Positions 1 through 8,728 of a stretch of 64,000 bases of DNA are shown here, in pieces. The translations under genes and the position numbers were made by a program. The DNA is from Photobacterium sp. TLY01 (lineage in GTDB: Bacteria; Pseudomonadota; Gammaproteobacteria; Enterobacterales; Vibrionaceae): positions 1,874,601 through 1,938,600 of the forward strand of contig NZ_CP090364.1 in assembly GCF_021432065.1 (NCBI RefSeq), read 5' to 3'. How positions within the stretch are numbered: the stretch's first letter is position 1; the number at the start of each line of letters is the position of its first letter. The notes beneath the pieces are model-generated. The model was given only the letters and a program-made list of their open reading frames with translations. It made no database searches and was not told the origin of the DNA.

Positions 1-168
1 CATCCATTCATAAGTTGATGACCCCATAGCCAAGGCTCCAACTTCGGAAATGAACTCTGGATAGCTAGAGCTATTAATATCTCCAAGAGGAAAAAGCCAA
101 TCAAGAGAGTCTTCTTCAGTAGCGAGAAATCCATCAAGGCTTGTAGCTGTGTAATATTGTGTTTTCAC
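1..168 (-). CDS. DHFR/RibD C-terminal family reductase, 5' part only
   Basis: The first 56 residues of a protein run off the left edge. The start MKTQYYTATSLDGFLA and the following DSLDWLFPLGD are typical of the bacterial dihydrofolate reductase-like (RibD_C, YyaP/YwjB) family, where the opening beta strand and SLDGFIA loop shape the NADPH and substrate pocket. The start is a GTG at 168 with AGGTGG upstream on the minus strand. The C-terminal two thirds are outside the window, so completeness cannot be judged. The substrate is unknown; members of this family are often not true folate enzymes. Confidence 0.7.
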   Translation of the reverse strand, partial: MKTQYYTATSLDGFLATEEDSLDWLFPLGDINSSSYPEFISEVGALAMGSSTYEWM

Positions 169-565
169 TATTTCCACCTATTCAATTGTGTTCGCCTAAC
201 ATTTTATTCAACGACATCAGGTCGTCTATCTCGCTTTTGTATCAACTTCTATGTAACTGATTCACATATGATTTCATCATTCATGTTCGTTGTATCGCCA
301 ATCAGCGACAAGTGATTCGAAATAATAAAGCGATATTCTATCGTCTCAGATCTGTTCTTCATCAGACACGCTACCGCCCTTCACATTGAAGTGAATCGCA
401 TGATGGAAATTTGACGCTTTGGCATGATATTCAGATATGGCCGCTGTTTCACGCTTTGATGAGGTTTTGATTGCATATCTGTGCGTTGGGACAGGTTCTG
501 CGACGAGAAAAAAGGAGGCAAAGCCTCCTTGAGTAGGTAGCGTTCAAGCTGTTGATAGAGTTGAA
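169..565. other. Intergenic region, about 400 bp
   Basis: No convincing gene is seen. It lies downstream of the copper operon and upstream of the DHFR-like gene, both on the minus strand, so it should hold the promoter of the DHFR-like gene. The operon's terminator hairpin is at 512-530. A single GTTAGGC heptamer (minus strand, 194-200) resembles an integron core site but has no partner. Confidence 0.5.
512..530 (-). terminator. Rho-independent terminator of the copper operon
   Basis: An 8-bp stem (AAGGAGGC / GCCTCCTT) with a 3-nt loop lies 36 bp past the cupredoxin stop codon. On the minus strand it is followed by a T-rich run (TTTTTCTC), as expected for an intrinsic terminator. Confidence 0.75.
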
Positions 566-1114
566 TTACTGCACCATGATGCTCTTCACCATACCGGCTT
601 CGGCATGGCCGGGGATATTGCAGGCGAGCTCAACATCGGGTTCACCGTGAAAGTGCCAAAGCAGGGTTTTGGCTTTACCCGGTTTCACCGTCACGGTCGA
701 GCCGCTGTCGTGGTCATGGCCCGATGTCATGTTGCGCATCATTTCCCTGTGTTTCAGTTGCTCTTCCATTGAACCGATGGAGAACTCGTGGTCGATTTTG
801 CCCGTGTTCATCACCACAAACTGCACCACATCGTTCGCTTCGATCTGCACCTCTTTCTTGAAGCGGATCTTCATGTCGTCTGACAACATCACGTGAACCA
901 CTTTGTCGGGTTTGGCGCCTTTGGCGGGCATGCCGACGGCAGACATGCCTGCCATGTTCATACCATCCATACTCATCCCCGAATGATCCATTTTACTGTG
1001 GTCCATTTTTGAATGATCCATCGAACCGTGGCCCATTGAGCCATGATCCATTTCGTCGGCAAGGACAGTCGTCGAGGCCAGTGCCATGATGAGTGCGAGT
1101 ACTGTTTTTTTCAT
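566..1114 (-). CDS. copI: CopI-like periplasmic cupredoxin
   Basis: Secreted copper protein of 182 residues, last gene of the copper operon. Residues 1-19 form a signal peptide. Residues 21-57 are a Met/His-rich tail with repeated MDHS units, a likely Cu(I)/Cu(II) binding arm. The C-terminal half is a cupredoxin domain with a type-1 copper ligand set visible as H109, C165, H170 and M175 (CNIPGHAEAGM). CopI-type proteins are linked to periplasmic copper tolerance. The start at 1114 is chosen because the signal peptide begins there; the open frame continues 60 residues upstream, into the 3' end of cusA, but that stretch is not protein-like. A copper role is strongly supported by motif and operon; electron-transfer function is not shown. 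Confidence 0.85.
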   Translation of the reverse strand: MKKTVLALIMALASTTVLADEMDHGSMGHGSMDHSKMDHSKMDHSGMSMDGMNMAGMSAVGMPAKGAKPDKVVHVMLSDDMKIRFKKEVQIEANDVVQFVVMNTGKIDHEFSIGSMEEQLKHREMMRNMTSGHDHDSGSTVTVKPGKAKTLLWHFHGEPDVELACNIPGHAEAGMVKSIMVQ

Positions 1115-1199
1115 CTGTATTTCCTTTCTGTTCAGCAAAATAATTCGGATGTGTTGACGTTGGGTCCTTCTCCCGCCAGGCGGGAGAAAGGCCAGAGAA

Positions 1200-4100
1200 T
1201 TAACGATTGGGCGCAACTTCGCGTTGCTTCCAGAGCTTGAAAATGGCTGGTAACACCAGCAAGGTAAGGAGCAAGGCAGACGCCATGCCGCCAATCATGG
1301 GCGCGGCAATCCGCTGCATGACTTCCGAGCCAGTCCCCGAGCCATACATGATGGGAATTAAGCCGATGATGACGGTGATGACTGTCATCATCACAGGGCG
1401 GACACGCAGCCCGGCCCCTTCCCGGATGGCGTCGGTGAGATCCTGTGCCTGCAAGTGATTTTGCTGCTCTTCTGCCTGTAATTTACGCCCGTGCCAGGCC
1501 TGATTGAGGTACACCAGCATGATGACGCCAATCTCTACTGCCACGCCTGCCAATGCGATAAACCCGACGCCGACTGCAATCGAGAAGTTGTATTGCAGCA
1601 GATACATCAGCCAGACGCCGCCGACCATCGCCAGCGGCAGCGTGGCCATGATGACCAGCACTTCCCCTACCCGACGGAAGCTGAAATACAGCAGCAGCAT
1701 AATGATCATCAGCGTGACAGGCGTGACCAAACTCAGTTTGGCTTTTGCCCGCTCCATGTATTCATACTGCCCGGACCAGGTCAGTGAATAACCCGCCGGC
1801 AAAGACAATTCTCTTGCAACCCGGTCTCTGGCTTCGGCCACATACGAGCCCAGATCGCGATTTTCAATATCCACAAACACCCAGCCGTTGGGACGCGCAT
1901 TTTCTGTTTTGATCATCGGCGGGCCGTCTTCATAGCGGATATCGGCCACATCGGCGAGGGCAATTCGTGCGCCGCTGGGCGTGACCAGGGGCAGATTCTG
2001 CAGTTTCACCACAGAATCCCGGTAATCCTGTGGGTAGCGGACATTGATCGGGTAACGCTCCAGCCCCTCAATGGTTTCACCAACATTCATGCCGCCAATG
2101 GCAGAAGCAATCACCTGCTGAACGTCCTGGATATTCAAGCCGTAACGCGCCGCCTGTCGGCGCTTGATATCAATGGTGACATAGCGCCCGCCGGCAACCC
2201 GCTCGGCATAAACCGACGCCGTGCCCGGAATCGCGTTGAGAATCGGCTCAATCTGCGCGCCTACCTTCTCAATCACTTTCAGATCCGGCCCGGCAATCTT
2301 GATCCCGATTGGGGTTTTAATCCCGGTCGCCAACATATCGATGCGGGTTTTTATCGGCATTACCCAGGCATTGGTCAGGCCGGGAAACTGCACCAGATCG
2401 TCGAAGGTTTTCCGCAGTGACTCCGTTGTCACACCTTCACGCCACTGATCACGTGGTTTGAGTTGAATCACGGTTTCTATCATGGTCAGCGGCGCCGGAT
2501 CGGTCGCGGTTTCCGCCCGGCCAATCTTGCCCCACACGGTTGCCACTTCCGGTACGGTTTTGATCAGCTTGTTGGTTTGCTGTAGCAACTCCCTTGCCTT
2601 GCCAATTGAAATACCCGGATAGGTAGTTGGCATGTACATCAGATCTCCCTCATCCAGCGGCGGAATGAACTCACTGCCCATTCTGGAGGCTGGATAGTAG
2701 GCTGATGCCAGCAGTGCCAGCGCCACTACAATCACGGTTTTAGGATAACTCAGGCTGAGATTCAGCAACGGCCGATACAAAGCCACCAGCCCACGGTTGG
2801 CCGGGTTTTTGTGCTCCGGCAACACCTTACCGCGAATAAAGTAACCCATTAGAACCGGCACCAGCGTAATCGCCAGTCCGGCGGCGGCGGCCATCGCATA
2901 GGTTTTGGTGTAGGCCAGCGGCGAGAACATCTTGCCTTCCTGTCCTTCCAACGCGAACACAGGTACAAAGCTCAGGGTAATAATCAGCAACGAGAAAAAC
3001 AAAGGCGCCCCGACTTCTTCGGCCGCTTTGCCGATTACCTGCCAGCGGTTCTGATCGGTCAGTGGTGTGCGCTCGATGTGCTTGTGGACATTTTCAATCA
3101 TCACAATCGCGCCATCGACCATCGCCCCAATGGCAATCGCAATCCCGCCAAGCGACATGATATTGGCGTTGATCCCCTGCCAGTGCATCACAACAAAGGC
3201 CGCTAAAATACCGACCGGCAAACTGATCGCAATCACCAGAGATGAGCGAAGATGAAACAGAAAGATGGCGCAGACAATCGCAACCACGATGAATTCTTCC
3301 GCCAGTTTCTGCCACAAATTCTCAACTGCGGCGTTAATCAGGGTGGAACGGTCATAAGTGGGCACGATCTCAACACCATCCGGCATGCTGCGCTGCAGTG
3401 CTGCCAGCTTGGCTTTCACCGCATCAATGACCTGACTGGCATTCTCGCCATAGCGCATCACAATCACACCACCGACCGCTTCCCCTTCACCGTTCAGCTC
3501 TGAAATACCGCGTCGCATCTGCGGGCCAATATTGATATCGGCGATATCTCCCAACAGCAAGGGCGTACCCTTGGCTGTGGTTTTCAATGGCAACGCTTTG
3601 AGATCGTCAACGCCGGTCAGGTAACCACTTGTTCTGACCATGTGCTCAGCTTCAGCCACTTCGATAACCGACGCACCGACTTCCTGATTGCCCCGCTGAA
3701 TGGCGCTATTGACCTGCTGGAGCGTTAAACCGTAAGCGCGCAGCTTGGCTGGATCAATCTGTACCTGGTACTGCTTGACCATGCCGCCGACTGTGGCCAC
3801 TTCTGACACGCCGTTGACGGTTTGCAGTTCATACTTCAGAAACCAGTCCTGCAGACTGCGCAGCTCAGCAAGATCGTGCTGGCCGGTTTTATCCTGCAGC
3901 ACATAGCTGTACACCCAGCCCACGCCGGTCGCGTCCGGGCCCAGAGTCGGTTTTGCATTTGCCGGCAACTTAGGCGCAACCTGGCTGAGGTATTCCAGCA
4001 CCCGCGAACGTGCCCAGTACATGTCGGTACCATCGTTGAAAATGATATAAACGTACGAATCACCAAAGAAGGAATAGCCGCGAACCGTGTCAGCACCCGG

Positions 4101-4328
4101 CACAGCCAGCATGGCGGTGGTCAGAGGATAAGTCACCTGATCTTCAACCACCTGCGGTGCCTGTCCCGGGTAGCTGGTTTTGATGATCACCTGCACATCG
4201 GATAAATCCGGCAGTGCATCGACCGGGGTATTTTTGACGCTGTACAGGCCCGCCAGTGTCAGGAACAGGGCTGCGATCAGCACCAGAAACCGGTTGTGCA
4301 GTGACCAGCGAATAATGGCAGCTATCAT
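1200..4328 (-). CDS. cusA: CusA/CzcA-type heavy-metal RND efflux pump
   Basis: Inner-membrane proton/metal antiporter of 1042 residues, close to E. coli CusA (1047). It should form the trimeric pump of a CusCBA complex exporting Cu(I)/Ag(I) from periplasm and cytosol. Visible features include the N-terminal helix, the DALPDLSDVQVIIKT signature (residues about 38-52), the TM4 segment GAMVDGAIVMIENVHKHIE near 400 that carries proton-relay acids, and the porter-domain stretches APLTMIETVIQLKP and RIDMLATGIKTPIGIK, whose methionines match two of the three CusA Met-triad positions. That favours monovalent copper/silver over Zn/Co/Ni. The ATG overlaps the cusB stop by 4 nt (ATGA), indicating translational coupling. 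Confidence 0.95.
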   Translation of the reverse strand: MIAAIIRWSLHNRFLVLIAALFLTLAGLYSVKNTPVDALPDLSDVQVIIKTSYPGQAPQVVEDQVTYPLTTAMLAVPGADTVRGYSFFGDSYVYIIFNDGTDMYWARSRVLEYLSQVAPKLPANAKPTLGPDATGVGWVYSYVLQDKTGQHDLAELRSLQDWFLKYELQTVNGVSEVATVGGMVKQYQVQIDPAKLRAYGLTLQQVNSAIQRGNQEVGASVIEVAEAEHMVRTSGYLTGVDDLKALPLKTTAKGTPLLLGDIADINIGPQMRRGISELNGEGEAVGGVIVMRYGENASQVIDAVKAKLAALQRSMPDGVEIVPTYDRSTLINAAVENLWQKLAEEFIVVAIVCAIFLFHLRSSLVIAISLPVGILAAFVVMHWQGINANIMSLGGIAIAIGAMVDGAIVMIENVHKHIERTPLTDQNRWQVIGKAAEEVGAPLFFSLLIITLSFVPVFALEGQEGKMFSPLAYTKTYAMAAAAGLAITLVPVLMGYFIRGKVLPEHKNPANRGLVALYRPLLNLSLSYPKTVIVVALALLASAYYPASRMGSEFIPPLDEGDLMYMPTTYPGISIGKARELLQQTNKLIKTVPEVATVWGKIGRAETATDPAPLTMIETVIQLKPRDQWREGVTTESLRKTFDDLVQFPGLTNAWVMPIKTRIDMLATGIKTPIGIKIAGPDLKVIEKVGAQIEPILNAIPGTASVYAERVAGGRYVTIDIKRRQAARYGLNIQDVQQVIASAIGGMNVGETIEGLERYPINVRYPQDYRDSVVKLQNLPLVTPSGARIALADVADIRYEDGPPMIKTENARPNGWVFVDIENRDLGSYVAEARDRVARELSLPAGYSLTWSGQYEYMERAKAKLSLVTPVTLMIIMLLLYFSFRRVGEVLVIMATLPLAMVGGVWLMYLLQYNFSIAVGVGFIALAGVAVEIGVIMLVYLNQAWHGRKLQAEEQQNHLQAQDLTDAIREGAGLRVRPVMMTVITVIIGLIPIMYGSGTGSEVMQRIAAPMIGGMASALLLTLLVLPAIFKLWKQREVAPNR

Positions 4329-6034
4329 TGCTCACCCCCGGCCGCATCCAGTTGCTTCAGGGTGTAATCGCTGCCGTTGCGTGCAATCAGAAAGCGGACG
4401 GTCTGTCCTTCGGTAAACGCAGACAGATCGATACTGTCATCCACAGTGAAGTTCATTTCGCCCGGCTGCCATTGCCATTCGGGCACCGCTGCGTGAGACA
4501 GGGTGATCATGCCGAACTCTGCCATTAGCATGGTAATCTCGCCTTGTACCCAGATATCCCGGGCGGCAGCCTGATCCTGCACCTTGTAATCCACCACCTG
4601 ATACTGGCCGGATTCTAACTTGGCAATTTCGAACTTTAGTGTCTGTCCTGCTTGCAGCGGGGCCATTTCCAGACGGTCTGCCAGGGTGAAATTCATCACC
4701 ATGCCCGGCCAGTCCCATTCAGGTACCGGCTGATGATTGATCGTCAGCATCTGGTGATCAGCCATCACCTCGGTAATTTCACCGGTCGCCCAGACGGTGG
4801 CCTGTTCAGGCTCAATCCCGTTAATCCGGGCCAAGTCGGCCGACTGGCTGGATTCTGAATCCAGCAAGAAGTGAGCCGAGGTCACAACGCGATCCTGCAA
4901 GCTTAACCCTTGCAGAACTTCAATGTATTCTGCCGCCTGACGTCCCACCGCTATACGTGCAGAACGGTATTTCCCCTCACCTTCAGACAGCACCACGCGC
5001 GTCATCCCGCCGGATCGAATCACCGCAGAGGCCGGAATCGTCATCACCGCTTTGTCTGTCTCAGGCTCCAGCACAATATTGGCGAACATATTGGGTTTGA
5101 GCTCGCCCCCTGCATTGCTGAAATTCAACCGCATCCGCAAAGTGCGGGTGGCTGGGTCAAGAATGGGGTACACATAATCCACCTGCCCCTGCCACGTTTT
5201 ACCCGGCAGAGCGTCCAGCGTCATGGTGGCTTGGCTGCCTGCCGTAATCCAATGTGCCTGGCGTTCAAACACCTCGGCATCGACCCAGACAGTATTCAGC
5301 GGCCCGGCACTGATCACTGACTGCGCCGGTGACAGATACGCCCCTTCACGGACATCCAGGCTGGCGATCACCCCGTCCGCCGGCGCCTTCACTTTCACAG
5401 TCTGCAGTGCTTTACCACTTCTGGCGATGGCCTGAATTTGTGCCTTATCAACCCCTAACGTCAGCAAACGCTCATAGGCGCCTTTGAGCAGGCCATCGCG
5501 TTTGGTGCGGTATGCATTCAAAAGCTCTTCCTGCGCTTTAACCAGTTCCGGCGAATACAGGGTGAACAGCACATCCCCTTGCTTGACCTGCTCACCCACC
5601 GCATTGATGTAGAGGTTCTCCACCCAACCGCTGACCCGCACGTTGATTTGCCACAAGTGCCTTTCATCAAAAGCGACATAACCGACAGTTTCAATTCTGG
5701 GCGTCAGTGGCTGAACAGACACAGCGGCTGTTTTCACGCCGAGGTTATTCTCCACCGCCGGATCAATACGAACCGTGCCCGGTTTACTCTTCGCACCGCC
5801 TTGGTCTTCTTCATAAACCGGGATCAAATCCATCCCCATCGGCGACTTTCCCGGCTGATCCCGCCGGTAGTTCGGGTCCATTGGTGCCACCCAGTACAAC
5901 GGGGCTTTCACTTTATTCTCTGAGGAATCGCTGCTGCTGGCTGACTGCGCATGACCGCTGAGGTATTGACTACCGACATAGCCCATTGCACTACCCACCA
6001 ACAACGCCATTAACGTGATTGTGATTGTTTTCAT
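4325..6034 (-). CDS. cusB: CusB-type membrane fusion protein with two C-terminal CusF-like domains
   Basis: Periplasmic adaptor of 569 residues linking the pump to the outer-membrane channel. Order: signal anchor (1-25), small heavy-metal binding domain (about 46-76, YWVAPMDPNYRRDQPGKSPM), HlyD-like hairpin, lipoyl and barrel domains (about 115-400), then two CusF-like domains at about 413-486 and 493-565. CusF is normally a separate periplasmic Cu(I)/Ag(I) chaperone binding through one His, two Met and a Trp. Copy 1 has all of them (H434, W442, M445, M447). Copy 2 keeps H514, W522 and M527 but has G525 in place of the first Met. E. coli CusB has about 400 residues and no CusF domain. The fusion probably delivers copper directly to the pump. 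Confidence 0.93.
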   Translation of the reverse strand: MKTITITLMALLVGSAMGYVGSQYLSGHAQSASSSDSSENKVKAPLYWVAPMDPNYRRDQPGKSPMGMDLIPVYEEDQGGAKSKPGTVRIDPAVENNLGVKTAAVSVQPLTPRIETVGYVAFDERHLWQINVRVSGWVENLYINAVGEQVKQGDVLFTLYSPELVKAQEELLNAYRTKRDGLLKGAYERLLTLGVDKAQIQAIARSGKALQTVKVKAPADGVIASLDVREGAYLSPAQSVISAGPLNTVWVDAEVFERQAHWITAGSQATMTLDALPGKTWQGQVDYVYPILDPATRTLRMRLNFSNAGGELKPNMFANIVLEPETDKAVMTIPASAVIRSGGMTRVVLSEGEGKYRSARIAVGRQAAEYIEVLQGLSLQDRVVTSAHFLLDSESSQSADLARINGIEPEQATVWATGEITEVMADHQMLTINHQPVPEWDWPGMVMNFTLADRLEMAPLQAGQTLKFEIAKLESGQYQVVDYKVQDQAAARDIWVQGEITMLMAEFGMITLSHAAVPEWQWQPGEMNFTVDDSIDLSAFTEGQTVRFLIARNGSDYTLKQLDAAGGEQ

Positions 6035-6053
6035 GATGATTCTCCTTGATCTG

Positions 6054-7436
6054 TCAGTGGCGTGGCGCTGGCTTGAGCAATGACGGGGCGATGGACTGTA
6101 AAGCCTCTCCGCCCAGCAAAAACGCCAGATTGCTGCTGGTCAGGCTGAGATCGACCGTTAAACGTGCCCGCTCCAGCTCCAGTGCCAGTTCATCGCTGGC
6201 GGCATTGATCACATCACTGAATTGCGCGGTGTTATTTTGATAGCCACGTTCCACGGCCTGAGTCCTTTCTTTCGCCTGTGGCAGTAAACTGTTCTGATAA
6301 CGTGCCAGCCGCTCGGCCAGGCTCTGTCTGTCGGCCAGCAAGGCATTGACCCGGGCGTTCATCTGCGCAAGGAGTAAATCTTTCTGAGATTTGGCCGCAC
6401 CCACCTGATAGTGCGCAGCGGCGCGGTTTCTGTCCTGCCGGTTGTCCGTAAACAGCGGAAGATCCACCGTCAGATAAGCACTGAGCAGATCCGAAGCCGG
6501 TTCACCCCGCATGTTATTGGCCTGCCGATAGCCATACATGACTTCGACCGCAAACTGAGGCTGATAGGCTTCGCCCGCGATATCAGCCTGGGTCTGGCTG
6601 GCTAAGATCGCCGCGTCCGTCATTGCCACCATCGGGTGCTGAACCAGCAACGGGTAAAACTGACGCGTGCCATCGTGCGACTTCAGCACAGCATCTAACG
6701 CTGCCCCGTCGAGCTGATAACTGGCAGCCAGTGAAGCATTCGCCGACAACCACTCCGCTCCCAGCCATTCAGACATCTGCGAGATCAATTTACGCTGGGT
6801 CTGTCGGCTGGCCTGAAGCTTATCGTCCAGCCGGCTTACCTGAAGCTGCGCCTGAAGTAAGTCCTGAGTTTCACTTTTGCCAATCGCATAATTGGTCCGG
6901 ATAAACCCAGCCATTTCTGACATCAGGCGCTGATTTTCCCTGAACACACGTTCGGCATATTGCTGATAGCCCAATTCAAGCCACAATTGGGTGATGCTGT
7001 TGGCGACTTCCCTTTGCCGGGCCTGAATTTGCCAGTCCACGCCTTCGGCTTGCTGACGCGCTTTTCTGGCCAGCAGTTCGAGCGTGTCTCCGCGCTCGAA
7101 CTGCTGCATCAGCCCGACTGAAATATTGGTCATGGGATCCTCGTCAAACTGAAAGCTGTCTACTGGCAAGCCACCGACACCGACTTTCAGTTTGGGATCC
7201 ATTTGAGTGGCACTGGCAACCGCCGTTTCACGTAACGCACTGGACTGCGCAGCGAGCTGTGCCTGACTGGCGTCATTGCGTAAAGCCAGCGCGATCAATG
7301 ATTGTAGCGTGTCCTTCCGGGCAGAAACGACAAGTGTGTCTGCGGCCCAGGCCGTAGCCTGCCATGCCGGGGACAGCCAGACGGCACTGAGACTCAGCGC
7401 CAAAGCATACAACTGTTTTTTCACCGTATGATCCAT
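6054..7436 (-). CDS. cusC: TolC-family outer-membrane channel of the Cus system
   Basis: Protein of 460 residues with a signal peptide (cleavage near AWA-AD, residue 31) and two repeats of long amphipathic helices flanking short beta segments, as in the TolC/CusC family. It should form the trimeric outer-membrane exit duct for CusBA. Unlike E. coli CusC it has no lipobox cysteine after the signal peptide, so it is probably not lipid-anchored. It lies 19 bp upstream of cusB in the same operon. The name cusC reflects context; sequence divergence in this family is high. Confidence 0.88.
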   Translation of the reverse strand: MDHTVKKQLYALALSLSAVWLSPAWQATAWAADTLVVSARKDTLQSLIALALRNDASQAQLAAQSSALRETAVASATQMDPKLKVGVGGLPVDSFQFDEDPMTNISVGLMQQFERGDTLELLARKARQQAEGVDWQIQARQREVANSITQLWLELGYQQYAERVFRENQRLMSEMAGFIRTNYAIGKSETQDLLQAQLQVSRLDDKLQASRQTQRKLISQMSEWLGAEWLSANASLAASYQLDGAALDAVLKSHDGTRQFYPLLVQHPMVAMTDAAILASQTQADIAGEAYQPQFAVEVMYGYRQANNMRGEPASDLLSAYLTVDLPLFTDNRQDRNRAAAHYQVGAAKSQKDLLLAQMNARVNALLADRQSLAERLARYQNSLLPQAKERTQAVERGYQNNTAQFSDVINAASDELALELERARLTVDLSLTSSNLAFLLGGEALQSIAPSLLKPAPRH

Positions 7437-7513
7437 TCTGTTTGCTGCCGAAAAACGGCAGAAAAACGATACTCACCGTCGATTCACGGCGAGACAACTT
7501 GCGAAGAATGGAT

Positions 7514-7897
7514 TCAGGCGATTGGAGGACGGTAAAGAGACTGAGCCGTGTACACCACAGAAACAACGCTCTCTGCGGGTCTTAAAGCAAACTGGCTCTT
7601 CAGAGGAAAAGGTTGATACTGAACGGGCAGCACAAAAGCTGTACTACAAGTTGCGGTACAACAGCTGTGAGCCATGGTCATCTCATGATCGCAACCAGAT
7701 GGCTGCTGCGCGCTGTGTTCGGCGTGTTCCGTGTCAGCCGTGTGAGACATACCGGCACAATGAGGTTCAGCCGTGACCATGCTGTCACTCAACATACTGA
7801 AGGTCATGAAAGGCGTGCTATTGACCACACTCGATACGATGAGTACCAGTGAGGTCAAGAAGGTTAACCAGATTGTCCGGTGCGATTTCCGACGCAT
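7514..7897 (-). CDS. Small Cys/His/Met-rich exported protein, first gene of the copper operon
   Basis: Protein of 127 residues with an N-terminal hydrophobic signal or anchor (residues about 9-27). The middle (about 46-86) is rich in possible soft-metal ligands: HCAGMSH, HAEHS, CDHEMTMAHSCC and TATC. The C-terminal third is ordinary and ends SLYRPPIA. I do not recognise a named family. As first cistron behind a CueR-type promoter, 77 bp ahead of the TolC-type channel gene, it is likely a periplasmic or membrane-tethered copper-binding or sensing accessory. Start: ATG at 7897, about 23 nt after the predicted transcription start, with only a weak AGG-type ribosome site. Confidence 0.72.
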   Translation of the reverse strand: MRRKSHRTIWLTFLTSLVLIVSSVVNSTPFMTFSMLSDSMVTAEPHCAGMSHTADTEHAEHSAQQPSGCDHEMTMAHSCCTATCSTAFVLPVQYQPFPLKSQFALRPAESVVSVVYTAQSLYRPPIA

Positions 7898-7926
7898 AAC
7901 CAGCCTATAAATGTCTGAACGGCTAC

Positions 7927-7957
7927 ACCCTAAAGCTTTCCCTTAGGGGAAGGTCAA
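7927..7957 (-). promoter_or_regulatory. CueR-type copper-responsive promoter
   Basis: On the minus strand TTGACC (-35, 7952-7957) and TAGGGT (-10, 7927-7932) are separated by 19 bp, the overlong spacer of MerR-family promoters. The spacer carries a dyad of the form ACCTTCCCC-TA-AGGGAAAGCT, very like the E. coli copA operator. It points into the Cys/His/Met-rich gene and the cus genes. cueR itself is not in the window. Confidence 0.85.
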
Positions 7958-8118
7958 TACGGGTGGGCTTTCTCTCATAAAAAAATGATACCTGTGGCAA
8001 AAAAGATCAATCACACCCCACAGGCACTTGGGCCTTTTTCTGCACTTTCTTATCCTTGCAACAACTGCGGCGTCCGTCTGGTCATACTAAAGAGAGTGTA
8101 GCTACCGGATTTCAATCA

Positions 8119-8661
8119 ATGCGCAAATGGTCAGTGCCTACCTGGATACTCGTCGCCACAGGGCTGTTGCTCAATATCGTTTCGGCGCTGATGACCAACG
8201 TTTATATCGATGGTGCAACAGTCGATGCGAATCAACTCGTCCAACAGCAAAACAACAATGAAAAGCTCATCAGCCTGACCTGGCAACAGATTGAAGGGAT
8301 TGAAAGAAAACGGGAACTGGTGCTGAACTTAGTCTCAATCAGTGAGTTAAACAACGCGCCTCTTCCCGTACCGGTTGAGCAAGAAATACAGGATCAGCTG
8401 GCACCATTGCACAATGCAGCATTGTCCGGTCTGGCAACAGACAAACTGCCAGGACTCATGGCTGCCTTCAATACCGAGCAGGAAGGGTACAGAGAAAAGA
8501 TCAATCAGCTCTATATCGATAATCTCTCAATGGCAGAGAAGCACACCCAACTGATGACACACATCTCCGGGTTAAGAAATCTCGCGCTATTTCTGCAGAT
8601 CATTGGGCTGGCGCTGATTTTAGCCAGAGATCTCAGCCGTCGGCAGGATGTGTCCCGATAG
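8119..8661 (+). CDS. Hypothetical two-TM membrane protein with a periplasmic helical domain
   Basis: A protein of 180 residues from the ATG at 8119. It has one TM segment near the N terminus (VPTWILVATGLLLNIVSALM), a long mostly helical, Gln/Asn-rich outer part (residues about 30-150) and a second TM near the C terminus (LALFLQIIGLALILARDL) followed by a short basic tail. The layout resembles the sensor half of a receptor with no output domain. An upstream TTG at 8056 is in frame, but the residues before 8119 do not look like a membrane N terminus. No family was recognised. Confidence 0.6.
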   Translation: MRKWSVPTWILVATGLLLNIVSALMTNVYIDGATVDANQLVQQQNNNEKLISLTWQQIEGIERKRELVLNLVSISELNNAPLPVPVEQEIQDQLAPLHNAALSGLATDKLPGLMAAFNTEQEGYREKINQLYIDNLSMAEKHTQLMTHISGLRNLALFLQIIGLALILARDLSRRQDVSR

Positions 8662-8728
8662 CAAAAAGCCTGCCGACCGAAGCGGCAGACAGGCTTTCAA
8701 ATCGATGCACCTCAGTTGAACCCAAGTC

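Noticed and set aside
194..200. GTTAGGC (minus strand) just upstream of the DHFR-like gene, like an integron attC core
   Set aside because: No matching RYYYAAC partner or attC-like inverted arms within the next 350 bp; a 7-base degenerate match is expected by chance.
1115..1294. 60-residue N-terminal extension of the cupredoxin frame
   Set aside because: It overlaps the 3' end of cusA and is not protein-like; the signal peptide begins at 1114.
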